Assembly (NCBI RefSeq): GCF_025263565.1
Contig: NZ_CP079865.1
Coordinates: forward strand, 5,828,001-5,892,000
Source: Mycobacterium sp. SMC-8
GTDB taxonomy: Bacteria; Actinomycetota; Actinomycetes; Mycobacteriales; Mycobacteriaceae
Length of the DNA stretch: 64,000 bases
Direction of reading: 5' to 3'
Shown here: piece by piece, positions 9,188-17,822 of the stretch
Position numbering within the stretch: position 1 is the stretch's first letter
Layout: every line of letters begins with the position of its first letter
The notes under the pieces: generated by a model
The model's database searches: none
Told to the model about the DNA's origin: nothing
What the model saw: the letters and a program-made list of their open reading frames with translations, nothing else
Translations under genes and position numbers: made by a program

Positions 9188-9252
9188 CGCCGAGATTGCT
9201 TTCAGCGTCGCGATTTCGCGAGTTCCCTCGCGTGGAATGCGATTTCGGCGGA
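9188..9252. repeat. Intergenic palindromic element, copy 1
   Basis: Arms at about 9188-9207 and 9231-9250 pair at 15 of 20 positions around a 23-base centre that holds its own perfect hairpin TCGCGA-TT-TCGCGA (9208-9221). The right arm contains GTGGAATGCGATTTCGGCG, identical over 19 bases to part of the element at 19073-19136. It lies between convergent stop codons (9184 and 9258), so it may act as a two-way terminator. Confidence 0.65.
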
Positions 9253-9257
9253 CAGGG

Positions 9258-10091
9258 TCAATGCACCTGCAGGGCCACTCCCACCGCGCCGGCCCCGACG
9301 TGGATCGACAGCAGCGGCCCCATGTCGGCGACGGTGAGCGAGGAGAGCTGCGGAAGCCGTTGCGTCAGTGCGGCACCGAGCTCGTCGGCGGCGTCGTGGT
9401 TGTCGACGTGGTGCACGACGACGTCGGCGCACCGGTCGCCGATCACCTGCGCCACCCGATCCACCATCGCGGCATGTGCCTTGGTGACCGTGCGGATGCG
9501 CTGGTCGAGCACCAGCCGGCCGTCCACGTCGAGGCACAGCAGCGGTTTGAGGGCCAGTGCGGTGCCCAGCCACGACGCCGTGGTGCGAATCCTGCCGCTA
9601 CGGCGCAGATTGTCCAGCCGGTGCACGACGAGGAACACGTGCGAGCGGGTCAGCGCGGAACGCGCCGCGGCCTCGACGGCGTCGATGTCACCACCGGAGC
9701 GTGCGCAGTCGGCCGCGGCCAGCGCCACGAACCCCACACCCATCGCGGCCGAGCGCGAGTTCACCACCCGCACCGCGGGGCCGAATTCCCGGGCCGCCGT
9801 CGCCGCCGCACTGTAGGTACTCGACAGGGCTCCCGAAAGGTGAACGGCGACAACGCCGTCGCCGCCGCTGTCGGTGAGGGCGCGGCGGTAGGTGTCGACC
9901 AACTCGGCGGGGGTCGCGCCGGCGGTGGTCACCTTGGGACGGTCGTGGATGTCGTAGGGGATGTCATCGATCCTGTCGCGCAGGTCCTCCCCGTCGAGCA
10001 GCACGTGCAGGGGCACCTCGCGAATGTCCCACCGTGTGCGCTCCTCACACGGAAGGCGCGAGGACGAGTCGCTGACGACCACGACCGGCAT
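9258..10091 (-). CDS. DegV family fatty-acid-binding protein
   Basis: A 277-residue DegV protein. Seen: the N-terminal VVVSDSSSRLP motif (residues 4-14), KVTTAGATPAEL near 50-60, HLSGALSSTYSAA near 83-95 and the second lobe with LRRSGRIRTT. DegV proteins hold one fatty acid between two lobes; in Gram-positive bacteria FakB-type members present it to the fatty-acid kinase FakA. No FakA is in the window. The gene corresponds in position to Rv2417c of M. tuberculosis and is the last gene of the nadD-rsfS-gpgP-octT-degV run, six bases after octT. Confidence 0.9.
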   Translation of the reverse strand: MPVVVVSDSSSRLPCEERTRWDIREVPLHVLLDGEDLRDRIDDIPYDIHDRPKVTTAGATPAELVDTYRRALTDSGGDGVVAVHLSGALSSTYSAAATAAREFGPAVRVVNSRSAAMGVGFVALAAADCARSGGDIDAVEAAARSALTRSHVFLVVHRLDNLRRSGRIRTTASWLGTALALKPLLCLDVDGRLVLDQRIRTVTKAHAAMVDRVAQVIGDRCADVVVHHVDNHDAADELGAALTQRLPQLSSLTVADMGPLLSIHVGAGAVGVALQVH

Positions 10092-10097
10092 GGAGCG

Positions 10098-10853
10098 TCA
10101 GCCGCCAATCGAGGGGACGTCCGGGATGTCCACGCCTGCCTCGGCGAGTCCCTTGATCATCAGTTCGGCGACCGCCTGATGGGCTTCGAAGTTCCAGTGG
10201 ATGCCGTCGGGGTTGCCTCGACCGCTGCGCACCTCTTCGCCCACCGCGGCCTTGAGATCGACCAGCGGCACCCCCTTCTCGGATGCCCAGCGGGTGATCG
10301 CTGCGACGGTCCCGGCACGGCCGTGATGGGCCATCCCGTACGTCGGGGCGATGTGCACCGACGGAAGCGATGCCACCACGGGAATGCCCGGACGGTTGAA
10401 GTCGATTGCCGCCCTTGTCATCTCGAGATAGTCGACGGTCAGGTGCGGAGGCAGGGCCGGGCGCGCGATCGGCGAGAGCCGGGGCTGCACCCAGCCGTAT
10501 CCGTCACGCACCCAACGCCGTAGGCGCGGAGGTCGCACGTAGCGGATCAGTTCGCGCAGCGCGGTCGGCAGCGGTGATGGCAGCGAATCCATGCCGGACG
10601 TCGCGAAGATCACCGCGCCCGCTTTCGGCAACGCCGCCCACGACCGCGGATCCTGGGTGGCCGCCCACCACACGTCCCGACTCGTCCACCCGATCCGGCC
10701 GATCAGTTCGACACCCCAGTCAAGTTGCCCCGCAACGAGGTTCGGCCAGATCCGGGGATCGTCTGAGGGAAGCCCGCCGGTGGGCCCGTAGTAGGACAGC
10801 GAGTCGCAGAAGATCAGCAGCGTGCGGCGACCGGCCCGTGCCTCAGAGGACAT
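10098..10853 (-). CDS. octT: Diglucosylglycerate octanoyltransferase (SGNH fold)
   Basis: A 251-residue SGNH-hydrolase-like protein from ATG 10853, which lies inside the 3' end of gpgP (11-bp overlap). The nucleophile block reads [11 protein letters not shown] (Ser near residue 17) and the Asp/His block reads [11 protein letters not shown] near residue 225. In position and sequence it corresponds to Rv2418c, shown to octanoylate diglucosylglycerate in the synthesis of methylglucose lipopolysaccharide, a cytosolic polysaccharide that modulates fatty-acid synthase. The neighbour gpgP makes the precursor glucosylglycerate, which supports the call. A longer frame to 10925 exists but overlaps gpgP fully. 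Confidence 0.85.
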   Translation of the reverse strand: MSSEARAGRRTLLIFCDSLSYYGPTGGLPSDDPRIWPNLVAGQLDWGVELIGRIGWTSRDVWWAATQDPRSWAALPKAGAVIFATSGMDSLPSPLPTALRELIRYVRPPRLRRWVRDGYGWVQPRLSPIARPALPPHLTVDYLEMTRAAIDFNRPGIPVVASLPSVHIAPTYGMAHHGRAGTVAAITRWASEKGVPLVDLKAAVGEEVRSGRGNPDGIHWNFEAHQAVAELMIKGLAEAGVDIPDVPSIGG

Positions 10854-11520
10854 CGTTGGCAACCTGAGCCGAGGCGTTCCACACGTCCAGACGCCACCGG
10901 ATGTCCGCGAACGACGCCGGGTCACCGTCGGCGCGGGTGTGCCCGGCCAGCTGGACCCAGCTGGCGTTGCCCATGCCGCCGAGCACCGGCCAGTTCTCGG
11001 GCGGCAATCCCAGCAGCGCCGCGGTCAGCGCAGCGATCAGGCCGCCGTGCGCGACGAGCACCACGGGGCGCTCCGAGCCGGCCGCCCCCCACTCGGTCTG
11101 CCGGGCGACCAACTCCTGCACCAGCGGCAGGCTGCGCGCGGCCACGTCGATTCGGCTCTCCCCGCCGTGCGGAGCCCAGCGCGCGTCGTCACGCCATGCC
11201 AGCCGCGCACCCGGAGCGACGGCGTCGACCTCCAGGTGGGTCATGCCCTGCCAGTCGCCCAGATGGGTCTCCCGCAGTCGGGTGTCGATGCTGACCGGCT
11301 GGCCGCTGCGGTCACCGAGCGCGACGGCGGTATCGAGCGCACGGCGCAGATCCGAGGACACGATCAGCAGCGGCTGCCGCTTGGCGAGCACCTCGGCGGC
11401 CGCCACGGCCTGTTCCCGGCCCAGGTCGCTGAGGTCGGTGTCGAGCTGACCCTGCATCCGGCTGCCGGCGTTGTACTCGGTCTGCCCATGCCGCAGCATG
11501 ACCAGGCGGCGAACCCTCAT
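10843..11520 (-). CDS. gpgP: Glucosyl-3-phosphoglycerate phosphatase
   Basis: A 225-residue histidine-phosphatase-family protein. The phospho-accepting motif LRHGQTEYN is at residues 9-17, RALDTA near 60, the acid residue region [10 protein letters not shown] near 84-93 and the second catalytic His in LVAHGG near 157. It matches the mycobacterial GpgP (Rv2419c), which dephosphorylates glucosyl-3-phosphoglycerate to glucosylglycerate for methylglucose lipopolysaccharide. The start overlaps the rsfS stop (ATGA at 11517-11520) and the end overlaps octT, so all are one operon. A general phosphoglycerate-mutase role is excluded by operon context rather than by sequence alone. Confidence 0.88.
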   Translation of the reverse strand: MRVRRLVMLRHGQTEYNAGSRMQGQLDTDLSDLGREQAVAAAEVLAKRQPLLIVSSDLRRALDTAVALGDRSGQPVSIDTRLRETHLGDWQGMTHLEVDAVAPGARLAWRDDARWAPHGGESRIDVAARSLPLVQELVARQTEWGAAGSERPVVLVAHGGLIAALTAALLGLPPENWPVLGGMGNASWVQLAGHTRADGDPASFADIRWRLDVWNASAQVANDVL

Positions 11521-11939
11521 TCCTCGTCCCGCGGCAGGTCATCCCGCGGCGCGGCCTCCTGCGGCGCGTCTTCCTGCGGGACGTCGAGGTCCACCGGCAC
11601 TGTCGGGCAGTCCCGCCACAGCCGGTCCAGTGCGTAGAAATTGCGTTCATCTTCGTGCTGGATGTGCACCACGATGTCGACGTAGTCGAGCAGGGTCCAG
11701 CGACCTTCCCGGGTGCCCTCCCGGCGTGCCGGCTTGTAGCCGGCACGGCGCATCTTCTCCTCGACCTCGTCGACGATCGCGTTGACCTGCCGATCGTTGG
11801 ATCCGGACGCGATGACGAAACAGTCGGTGATGACGAGCTGGCCGGACACGTCGATCACGACGACGTCCTCGGCGAGTTTGGCCGCCGCCGCCCTGGCGGC
11901 GACGGTGGCCATGTCGATGGCTTCGGCTGAGGCGGTCAG
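11517..11939 (-). CDS. rsfS: Ribosomal silencing factor RsfS
   Basis: RsfS binds ribosomal protein uL14 and blocks joining of the subunits under starvation. The DUF143 core is clear: [19 protein letters not shown], then [16 protein letters not shown] and [15 protein letters not shown]. The first ATG (11912) has no ribosome binding site and would lose nine residues (TASAEAID) that look like the normal mycobacterial N terminus. CTG at 11939 overlaps the nadD stop as CTGA and is preceded by AAGGAG with a seven-base gap, so I call CTG as start (140 residues). The C terminus is a Gln/Glu/Asp-rich tail typical of actinobacterial forms. Confidence 0.85.
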   Translation of the reverse strand: MTASAEAIDMATVAARAAAAKLAEDVVVIDVSGQLVITDCFVIASGSNDRQVNAIVDEVEEKMRRAGYKPARREGTREGRWTLLDYVDIVVHIQHEDERNFYALDRLWRDCPTVPVDLDVPQEDAPQEAAPRDDLPRDEE

Positions 11940-12589
11940 GGGTGCTCTCCTTCACCTACAAGGCTGGGGCTCCGATAGAGATTACGTTTGGCCACGTACT
12001 GCACGACACCGTCGGGGACCAGATACCAGATCGGCCGCGACTCCTCGGCCCGCCGGCGGCAGTCCGTCGACGAGATCGCCAGCGCCGGCACCTCGATCAG
12101 GTTCAGGGCGTCATCGGGCAGCTCGGCCATGGCCGCCGTGATGTGTTTTCCGTCGAGTTCGTAGCCGGGCCGGCTGACTCCGACGAACCGGGCGATCGAG
12201 AACATCTCCTCCCAGTTCTGCCAGGACAGGATCGACGCCAGCGCGTCGGCACCGGTGATGAAGTACAGGTCGGCGTCGGGATTCTGGGCCCGCAGATCCC
12301 GCAGCGTGTCTTTGGTGTAGGTGGGACCGCCGCGGTCGATGTCGGCTCTGCTGACGGAAAACCGCGGATTGGACGCCGTCGCGATCACCGTCATCAGATA
12401 GCGGTCCTCGGCCGCGGTCACCGGCCTGCTGCGCTTCTGCCAGGGCTGGCCGGTCGGCACGAACACCACCTCGTCGAGCTCGAACCGGTCGGCGACCTCG
12501 CTGGCCGCGACGAGGTGGCCGTTGTGGATGGGATCGAAGGTCCCGCCCATCACGCCCAGCCTTCTGCACCGTCGGCCGCCTGCTTGCAC
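11936..12589 (-). CDS. nadD: Nicotinate-nucleotide adenylyltransferase
   Basis: A 217-residue enzyme that joins ATP and nicotinate mononucleotide to give deamido-NAD. Seen: the nucleotidyltransferase motif [12 protein letters not shown] at residues 15-26, the loop [16 protein letters not shown] near 118 and the C-terminal ISSTDCRRR motif. GTG 12589 is preceded eight bases upstream by TAAGCT, a leaderless-type -10 box; a start closer to MGGTFDP is possible. Its stop is shared with the rsfS start. It is first in the nadD-rsfS-gpgP-octT-degV operon. NadE for the last step of NAD synthesis is also in this window. Confidence 0.93.
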   Translation of the reverse strand: MQAGGRRCRRLGVMGGTFDPIHNGHLVAASEVADRFELDEVVFVPTGQPWQKRSRPVTAAEDRYLMTVIATASNPRFSVSRADIDRGGPTYTKDTLRDLRAQNPDADLYFITGADALASILSWQNWEEMFSIARFVGVSRPGYELDGKHITAAMAELPDDALNLIEVPALAISSTDCRRRAEESRPIWYLVPDGVVQYVAKRNLYRSPSLVGEGEHP

Positions 12590-12597
12590 GAATAGCG

Positions 12598-12603
12598 AGC
12601 TTA
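12598..12603 (-). promoter_or_regulatory. -10 box for nadD
   Basis: TAAGCT on the minus strand, eight bases before GTG 12589. It fits a near-leaderless transcript for the nadD-rsfS-gpgP-octT-degV operon. Confidence 0.35.
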
Positions 12604-12616
12604 CGGGAGCGCGGCC

Positions 12617-13345
12617 TCAGACAGCCGAGAGCCGATGGGCGTGCAACGCCTCGGACACCTCGAACGCCGCGCGGTCGGCGCGGTAGACGTCGCGGGCGTA
12701 CTCCACACACCGCCCGGAGCTGTCCTCGGTGTTCCGCGTCAGCAGGGTCCCGGCCGAGCCCGCCCGCACACCGAGCTGCGCGCTCGTCGCGTCATCGAGC
12801 ACGATGGATTCCAGTACCGCGGTCGAGCGAGCCAGGTCGATGCCGAACCGGGTGCGCAGCACCGCCCACAGCGAGCCGTCGTCGGTCACGTCGAGAATGC
12901 CGGGCGTCAGGTCGGCGGGAAGGTACGTCGTCTCCAGCGCGAACGGAACGTCGTCGACACTGCGCAGTCGGTGAAAGACGTGCACGGCGGCGCCGTCGGC
13001 GAGATCGAGTGCGCGCCGCACCGCGGGACTGGCCACCCGATGTTCGGCCCACAACAACTTCGCCGCCGGCCGCCGGCCCATCCGGGCGACCTCTTCCGAG
13101 AAGCTGCCGACATGGAACCGCACCCGCGGCTCGGCCACGAACGTGCCGCGCGGCGGCTTGCGGTAGACCACGCCTTCGCTCTCCAGCAGCGACAGCGCCT
13201 GACGGGCGGTCATGCGGCTGACCCCGTGCCGTTCGGCGAGCTCACGTTCGGACGGCAACAGCGTGTGCGGGCCCAGCGCTGCGGTGGCGATCAAGTCGCG
13301 GACGTCGGCGGCAATCGACATGTACAGGGGCGTGCCTGCGGGCAT
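12617..13345 (-). CDS. GntR-family regulator with UTRA effector domain (HutC subfamily)
   Basis: A 242-residue regulator. The winged-helix domain is at about 5-70 (LLPSERELAERHGVSRMTARQALSLLESEGVVYR) and is followed by an UTRA ligand domain (TTYLPADLTPGIL, then CVEYARDVYRADRAAFEV). HutC-type proteins bind TGGTnTAnACCA-like operators, and a perfect ATGGTCTAGACCAT lies 111 bases upstream in front of the divergent permease operon. ATG 13345 has TACGCT six bases upstream, a leaderless -10 box. The open frame continues to 14251 but that part is antisense to the permease. It probably represses 13487-19063 until a substrate or its phosphate binds. Confidence 0.88.
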   Translation of the reverse strand: MPAGTPLYMSIAADVRDLIATAALGPHTLLPSERELAERHGVSRMTARQALSLLESEGVVYRKPPRGTFVAEPRVRFHVGSFSEEVARMGRRPAAKLLWAEHRVASPAVRRALDLADGAAVHVFHRLRSVDDVPFALETTYLPADLTPGILDVTDDGSLWAVLRTRFGIDLARSTAVLESIVLDDATSAQLGVRAGSAGTLLTRNTEDSSGRCVEYARDVYRADRAAFEVSEALHAHRLSAV

Positions 13346-13351
13346 CTTTGC

Positions 13352-13357
13352 AGCGTA
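13352..13357 (-). promoter_or_regulatory. -10 box of the GntR gene
   Basis: TACGCT on the minus strand, six bases before ATG 13345, giving a leaderless transcript. Confidence 0.45.
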
Positions 13358-13414
13358 GCGACGTAACTGAACTTCGGTCGTCAAGATGTCCCGGGTAAAC
13401 AATGTGTGACTTCG

Positions 13415-13445
13415 TTGACGCGGGGCCGCAGGACACCCATACTCT
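13415..13445 (+). promoter_or_regulatory. Promoter of the permease/kinase/oxidoreductase operon
   Basis: TTGACG (13415-13420) and TACTCT (13440-13445) with a 19-base spacer, slightly long. The start of transcription would be near 13452, so the palindrome at 13457-13470 lies just downstream, a normal place for a repressor. Confidence 0.4.
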
Positions 13446-13456
13446 GGTTCAACCAC

Positions 13457-13470
13457 ATGGTCTAGACCAT
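13457..13470. promoter_or_regulatory. Probable GntR/HutC-type operator
   Basis: Perfect 14-bp palindrome ATGGTCTAGACCAT. The core TGGTCTAGACCA is the form bound by HutC-subfamily GntR regulators such as NagR/DasR. It lies between the divergent GntR gene and the permease, 16 bases before the permease ATG. Confidence 0.7.
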
Positions 13471-13486
13471 AGATTTGGAGCGATCG

Positions 13487-14980
13487 ATGTCTGAGCAGTC
13501 TTCGCGGCAGTCTTCGCGCAGTGATGCCGCCGACCTCGCCCAGTTCGGGTACAAGGAGTCGCTGGAACGACGGACCGGGAAGTTCGCCTCGTTCGCGGTC
13601 GCGTTCGCGTTCGTGTCGATCGCAACGGGCATCTTCACCACCTACGGCTCGGTGCTCAACAGTTCGGGTCCGGTCGGCATCTGGACGTGGCCGATAGCGG
13701 TGATCGGTCAGCTCGCAGTCGCCTTCGTGCTGGGGGCGCTGGCCTCCCGGATCCCGGTGACCGGTTACCACTACCAGTGGATGTCGCGCCTGGCGAACCC
13801 GGTCCTGGGCTGGATCATCGGCTGGATCTCGTTCTCGTTCCTGGCGGTCGTCGTCTGCGCGGTGGACTACACGATCGCCTCGACGATCCTGCCGGTGCTG
13901 CTGAACTACGAGAGCACCCCGACGATCGCGTGGGTGATGACGGCCGTCGTGCTGCTGCTGCAGGCACTGCTGGTGGCGTTCTCGACCCCGTGGGCCGAGC
14001 GGGTGAACAACAGCCTGGTCACCCTGGAGCTGATCGGGATGGTCGCGCTCACCGCGCTGCTCCTGGTTGTCGCGGCTGTGCGCGGCGACATGGATTTCGG
14101 CAACCTGTTCAGCAAGGGCGCCGTGTCCGCAGAAGGGTTCTGGAGCTTCGGCGACTGGACCTCGGCCGGTCCGTGGATGCTGGGCTTTCTTCTCGGCGCG
14201 TTCACGATCGTCGGTTTCGAATCCGCGGCCAACCTCGCCGAGGAGACCCACGACCCGGAGCGGGTGGTGCCGCGGGCGATGTGGCAGGCCGTGCTGGCCT
14301 CCGGTGTGCTCGGATTCGTGTTCCTGGTGGCGGTGACGCTGGCCGCGGGTGATCCGGTGGCGCTGGCCGAATCCGGCACGCCGATCGCCGACGTCATCGA
14401 CAAGACGCTCGGCTCGGTGGTCGCCACGCTGCTGCTGTTGATGGTGGTGCTCGCGATCTTCGCGTGCGGGCTGGTCATCATGATCACCGGCGTGCGGCTG
14501 ACCTGGGCGATGTCACGCGACAAGCGGTTCCCCGGCTGGCAGCAATGGAGTCAGATCTCGCCCCGGTTCCACACTCCCCTCAAAGCCACGGTGCTGTACT
14601 TCTGCCTGGCGCAGCTGATCCTGGCGATCTTCGCGCACTCGGAGACCGCGCTGTTCACCCTGTTCGGCGCCGCGACGCTGCTGCCGGCGGTGATGTACGC
14701 GTCCACGGTGGTGCTGTACCTGGTCAAGCGCAAGGAACTGCCCAGCAACGGCAAGTTCGACCTGGGCGTCTGGGAGGCCCCGATCCTGGTGGTGGCGGTG
14801 GTCTGGCTGGTTTTCGAGTTGGCGCTGTTCCGCGACGCATCTTTCAAGGAGGCGTGGTCCTACGTCATCGTGATGGTGGCGATCGGGGCGGCCTACCTCG
14901 GCTACCTGCTGATCCGCTACGGCAAGAAGAGTCTGTCGATGCCGGACATGCACTCCATCGACGCCGAACTGCGGGAGTGA
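13487..14980 (+). CDS. APC-superfamily permease (amino acid / amine type)
   Basis: A 497-residue membrane protein with about 12 helices. The APC hallmark is seen near the start (SFAVAFAFVSIATGIFTTYG) and in the TM6 region (GFESAANLAEETHDPERVVPRAM), which is the amine/GABA-choline permease type. Substrate is unknown. ATG 13487 has GGAG six bases upstream; TTG 13475 is in frame but overlaps the ribosome binding site. It leads an operon with a GlpK-like kinase and two flavoproteins, so the imported compound probably carries a hydroxyl group to be phosphorylated. An APC carrier instead of the GlpF channel argues against plain glycerol. Confidence 0.9.
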   Translation: MSEQSSRQSSRSDAADLAQFGYKESLERRTGKFASFAVAFAFVSIATGIFTTYGSVLNSSGPVGIWTWPIAVIGQLAVAFVLGALASRIPVTGYHYQWMSRLANPVLGWIIGWISFSFLAVVVCAVDYTIASTILPVLLNYESTPTIAWVMTAVVLLLQALLVAFSTPWAERVNNSLVTLELIGMVALTALLLVVAAVRGDMDFGNLFSKGAVSAEGFWSFGDWTSAGPWMLGFLLGAFTIVGFESAANLAEETHDPERVVPRAMWQAVLASGVLGFVFLVAVTLAAGDPVALAESGTPIADVIDKTLGSVVATLLLLMVVLAIFACGLVIMITGVRLTWAMSRDKRFPGWQQWSQISPRFHTPLKATVLYFCLAQLILAIFAHSETALFTLFGAATLLPAVMYASTVVLYLVKRKELPSNGKFDLGVWEAPILVVAVVWLVFELALFRDASFKEAWSYVIVMVAIGAAYLGYLLIRYGKKSLSMPDMHSIDAELRE

Positions 14981-14991
14981 CGGACCACGCG

Positions 14992-16440
14992 ATGGGTCAC
15001 ATCCTGGCCATCGATCAGGGCACGTCCGGAACGAAGGCCGTCGTCGTCGACGCAGCCGGGCACGTCCTGGCCGTCGCCGAGGAGTCCCTGCGCCCGGACT
15101 ATCTGCCCGGCGGCGGCGTCGAGCAGGATCCCGAGGCGCTGTTCGATTCCGTTGTCACCGCCGGACGCCGCGCGCTGGAGTTGGCCGGGGTGACCGCCAG
15201 CGCGGTCGCGCTGGCCAACCAGGGCGAGACGGTTCTGGCGTGGGACCGCACCACCGGGCAACCCCTCACCCCCGCGGTCGTGTGGCAGGACAGGCGCGCC
15301 GAGTCCCTGTGCGCCGCACTCGCCGATCACGCCGACGAGGTCGCCAGGCGGACCGGGCTGGTGCTCGATCCGTACTTCTCCGCACCGAAGATGGCGTGGA
15401 TCCGCGCCCAGCTGACCCGCGACGGGATGGTGACCACGACCGACACGTGGCTGGTGCACCGGCTGTGCGGCGCGTTCGTCACCGACGCGTCCACCGCGAG
15501 CCGCTCCCTGCTCATGTCGTTGGACAAGGTGCAGTGGGACGACGACCTCGTCGCGCTGTTCGGCCTGGACGGCGAGGCGCTGCCCCAGATCGTCGCCAGC
15601 GACGAGATCATAGGCACCACAGAGGTTTTCGGCCCGAGTCTGCCGGTCACCGGCCTGGTCGTCGACCAGCAGGCGGCACTGCTGGCCGAGAGCTGTCTGG
15701 AGCCGGGATCGGCGAAATGCACTTACGGCACCGGCGCGTTCCTGCTCGCGCAGCTCGGGTCCGACGCGGTGCGGTCGACCTCCGGGCTGACGACGTCGGT
15801 GGCCTGGCGGTTACGTGACCAGACGCGGTACTGCATCGACGGCCAGGTTTACACGGCCGCATCCGCGATCCGTTGGGCCGTGGATCTCGGGTTGGTACCG
15901 TCGGCCGATCAGATCGACTCCGCCGCAGCGGAATCCAGCGACGGCGTGTTATGCGTGCCGGCGCTGGCGGGGCTGGCGGCGCCGTGGTGGGATTCGGGCG
16001 CGACCGCGTCGTTCTCGGGAATGACTTTGTCGAGCGGACGCGGCCAGTTGGTACGGGCGCTGGTCGAAGGAATCGCCGCGCAGGTGACCGCACTGACCGA
16101 CCTGGTGTCGGCGGACCTCGGCAGGCCATTGACACGGCTGCGCGTGGACGGCGGCCTGACCCGGTCGGCCGCCCTGATGCAGGCCCAGGCCGACCTGGCC
16201 CGCATGCCGGTCGAGGTGTACCCGTCGCTGCACGCGACCGCGCTCGGTGCGGCCGCGTGTGCCCGGCTCGCACTCGACCCCGGGATCTCCGTCGCGGACG
16301 CGGTGGGGCACTGGGTTCCCGCACAGACCTACCAACCGCGGTGGTCGGCCGACCGCGCCGCCGACTACCTGCACCGCTGGCGTCGTGCCGCTGATTCGGC
16401 TGCCACACAGCAGAATTCATCTGAGGAGAGCACATCATGA
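14992..16440 (+). CDS. FGGY-family kinase, glycerol-kinase-like
   Basis: A 482-residue FGGY kinase. Residues 5-14 read LAIDQGTSGT (phosphate-binding loop); ANQGETVLAWDRTTGQPL near 70 and VVWQDRR near 92 match glycerol kinase; DPYFSAPK near 124 matches its DPYFSGTK; the C-terminal ATPase motif is LRVDGGLTRS. The reaction is ATP-dependent phosphorylation of a small polyol. In the substrate segment NQRE of GlpK reads NQGE here, so the Arg that contacts glycerol is replaced by Gly; this hints at a different substrate. ATG 14992 is used; GTG 14977, overlapping the permease stop as GTGA, is also possible. It overlaps the next gene by four bases. Confidence 0.85.
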   Translation: MGHILAIDQGTSGTKAVVVDAAGHVLAVAEESLRPDYLPGGGVEQDPEALFDSVVTAGRRALELAGVTASAVALANQGETVLAWDRTTGQPLTPAVVWQDRRAESLCAALADHADEVARRTGLVLDPYFSAPKMAWIRAQLTRDGMVTTTDTWLVHRLCGAFVTDASTASRSLLMSLDKVQWDDDLVALFGLDGEALPQIVASDEIIGTTEVFGPSLPVTGLVVDQQAALLAESCLEPGSAKCTYGTGAFLLAQLGSDAVRSTSGLTTSVAWRLRDQTRYCIDGQVYTAASAIRWAVDLGLVPSADQIDSAAAESSDGVLCVPALAGLAAPWWDSGATASFSGMTLSSGRGQLVRALVEGIAAQVTALTDLVSADLGRPLTRLRVDGGLTRSAALMQAQADLARMPVEVYPSLHATALGAAACARLALDPGISVADAVGHWVPAQTYQPRWSADRAADYLHRWRRAADSAATQQNSSEESTS

Positions 16441-17822
16441 CCTCCGAAGGCGTCTCCGACGTCGTCGTGATCGGCGCCGGGATCGTCGGCGCCGCGATCG
16501 CCCGGGCCCTGGCCGGCAGCGATCTGTCGGTCACGATGGTCGAGGCCCGCAACGATGTCGGCGACGGCACCAGCAAAGCCAACACCGCGTTGCTGCACAC
16601 CGGTTTCGACGCCACCCCCGGGACGCTGGAATCCCGGCTGGTGGCCAGGGGCTACCACCTGCTCGGCGACTACGCCGAACAGACCGGCATCCCGGTGGAA
16701 CGCACCGGCGCAATGCTGGTGGCCTGGACCGAGGAGGAGACCGACGCGCTGCCCGGCCTGATCGTTAAGGCCGAGCGCAACGGCTACCGCGAATGCGGCC
16801 TCGTCACCGCCGACGAGGTGTACCGCAGGGTTCCCGACCTCGGCCCGGGCGCGCTGGCCGGTCTGACCGTGCCCGGCGAGTCGGTCATCTGTACCTGGAC
16901 CACCAACCTGGCGCTGGCCACCGACGCGGTAGCCCGGGGCGCGCGACTGCTGCGCGGTGCACAGGTCACCGGCGTCGACCTCGGGCCCGACCACACGACG
17001 CTGCACACCACCGCCGGGGACGTGCGCGGGCGGTGGGTCATCAACGCTGCCGGCCTGGGGGCCGACCATCTCGACGCCGAGTTCGGGTACGAGCGCTTCA
17101 CCGTGATCCCGCGCCGTGGCGAACTGCTGGTGTTCGACAAACTGACCAGGCCGATGGTGCCGCTGATCGTGCTGGCCGTGCCGTCTTCCCGCGGCAAGGG
17201 TGTGCTGGTGAGCCCGACCATCTACGGCAACGTGATGGTGGGCCCGACATCGGAGAACCTCAAAGACCGCACGGCCACGGGAACATCCGAGAAGGGGTTC
17301 GACTTCTTGATCTCGAGGGGACGGGCGTTGATGCCGTCGCTGTTCGACGAGGAGGTCACCGCCAGCTACGCCGGGCTGCGCGCGGCGACCGATCACGACG
17401 ACTATCTCATCGACCTCGATGCACGGCAGCGCTACGTGCTCGTCGGCGGAATCCGCTCCACCGGTCTCACGTCGGGTATGGCGGTGGCCGAGTACGTCAC
17501 CGAGCTGTTGGCCAGGGCCGGCGTTGAGGTCACCGAACGTGACGGCCTGCCACCGCCGCCCCGCATGCCCAATCTCGGCGAAGCCGCGGTGCGCCCGTAC
17601 CAGGACAGTGAACGCATCGCCGCCGACGCGGAGTACGGAAGGATCGTCTGCTTCTGCGAGCGGGTCACCGCCGGAGAGATCCGCGATGCCTTCGACTCCC
17701 CGATTCCGCCCGCGGACCTCGACGGGCTGCGCCGGCGCACCCGCGTGATGAACGGGCGCTGCCAGGGGTTCTACTGCGGCGCGCACACCCAGACCCTGCT
17801 CCAGGCGGGAACCGCGCGGTGA
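16437..17822 (+). CDS. GlpA-like FAD dehydrogenase with C-terminal BFD-like [2Fe-2S] domain
   Basis: A 461-residue flavoprotein. The FAD motif VVVIGAGIVGAAIARALAG is at residues 8-26 and the DAO fold runs to about 375 (GGIRSTGLTSGMAVAEYV near 340). The last 80 residues hold a BFD-like cluster domain: IVCFCERVTAGEI, then GRCQGFYC, giving CxC and CxxxxC ligands. This layout is that of anaerobic glycerol-3-phosphate dehydrogenase GlpA and its relatives. It probably oxidises the kinase product. ATG overlaps the kinase stop (ATGA) and is preceded by GAGGAG. The electron acceptor is likely the next gene product. Confidence 0.85.
   Translation: MTSEGVSDVVVIGAGIVGAAIARALAGSDLSVTMVEARNDVGDGTSKANTALLHTGFDATPGTLESRLVARGYHLLGDYAEQTGIPVERTGAMLVAWTEEETDALPGLIVKAERNGYRECGLVTADEVYRRVPDLGPGALAGLTVPGESVICTWTTNLALATDAVARGARLLRGAQVTGVDLGPDHTTLHTTAGDVRGRWVINAAGLGADHLDAEFGYERFTVIPRRGELLVFDKLTRPMVPLIVLAVPSSRGKGVLVSPTIYGNVMVGPTSENLKDRTATGTSEKGFDFLISRGRALMPSLFDEEVTASYAGLRAATDHDDYLIDLDARQRYVLVGGIRSTGLTSGMAVAEYVTELLARAGVEVTERDGLPPPPRMPNLGEAAVRPYQDSERIAADAEYGRIVCFCERVTAGEIRDAFDSPIPPADLDGLRRRTRVMNGRCQGFYCGAHTQTLLQAGTAR

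Noticed and set aside
13346..14251. Extending the GntR-type gene to the distal in-frame start
   Set aside because: The extension is antisense to the permease and would run over the operator; ATG 13345 has a good leaderless promoter box.
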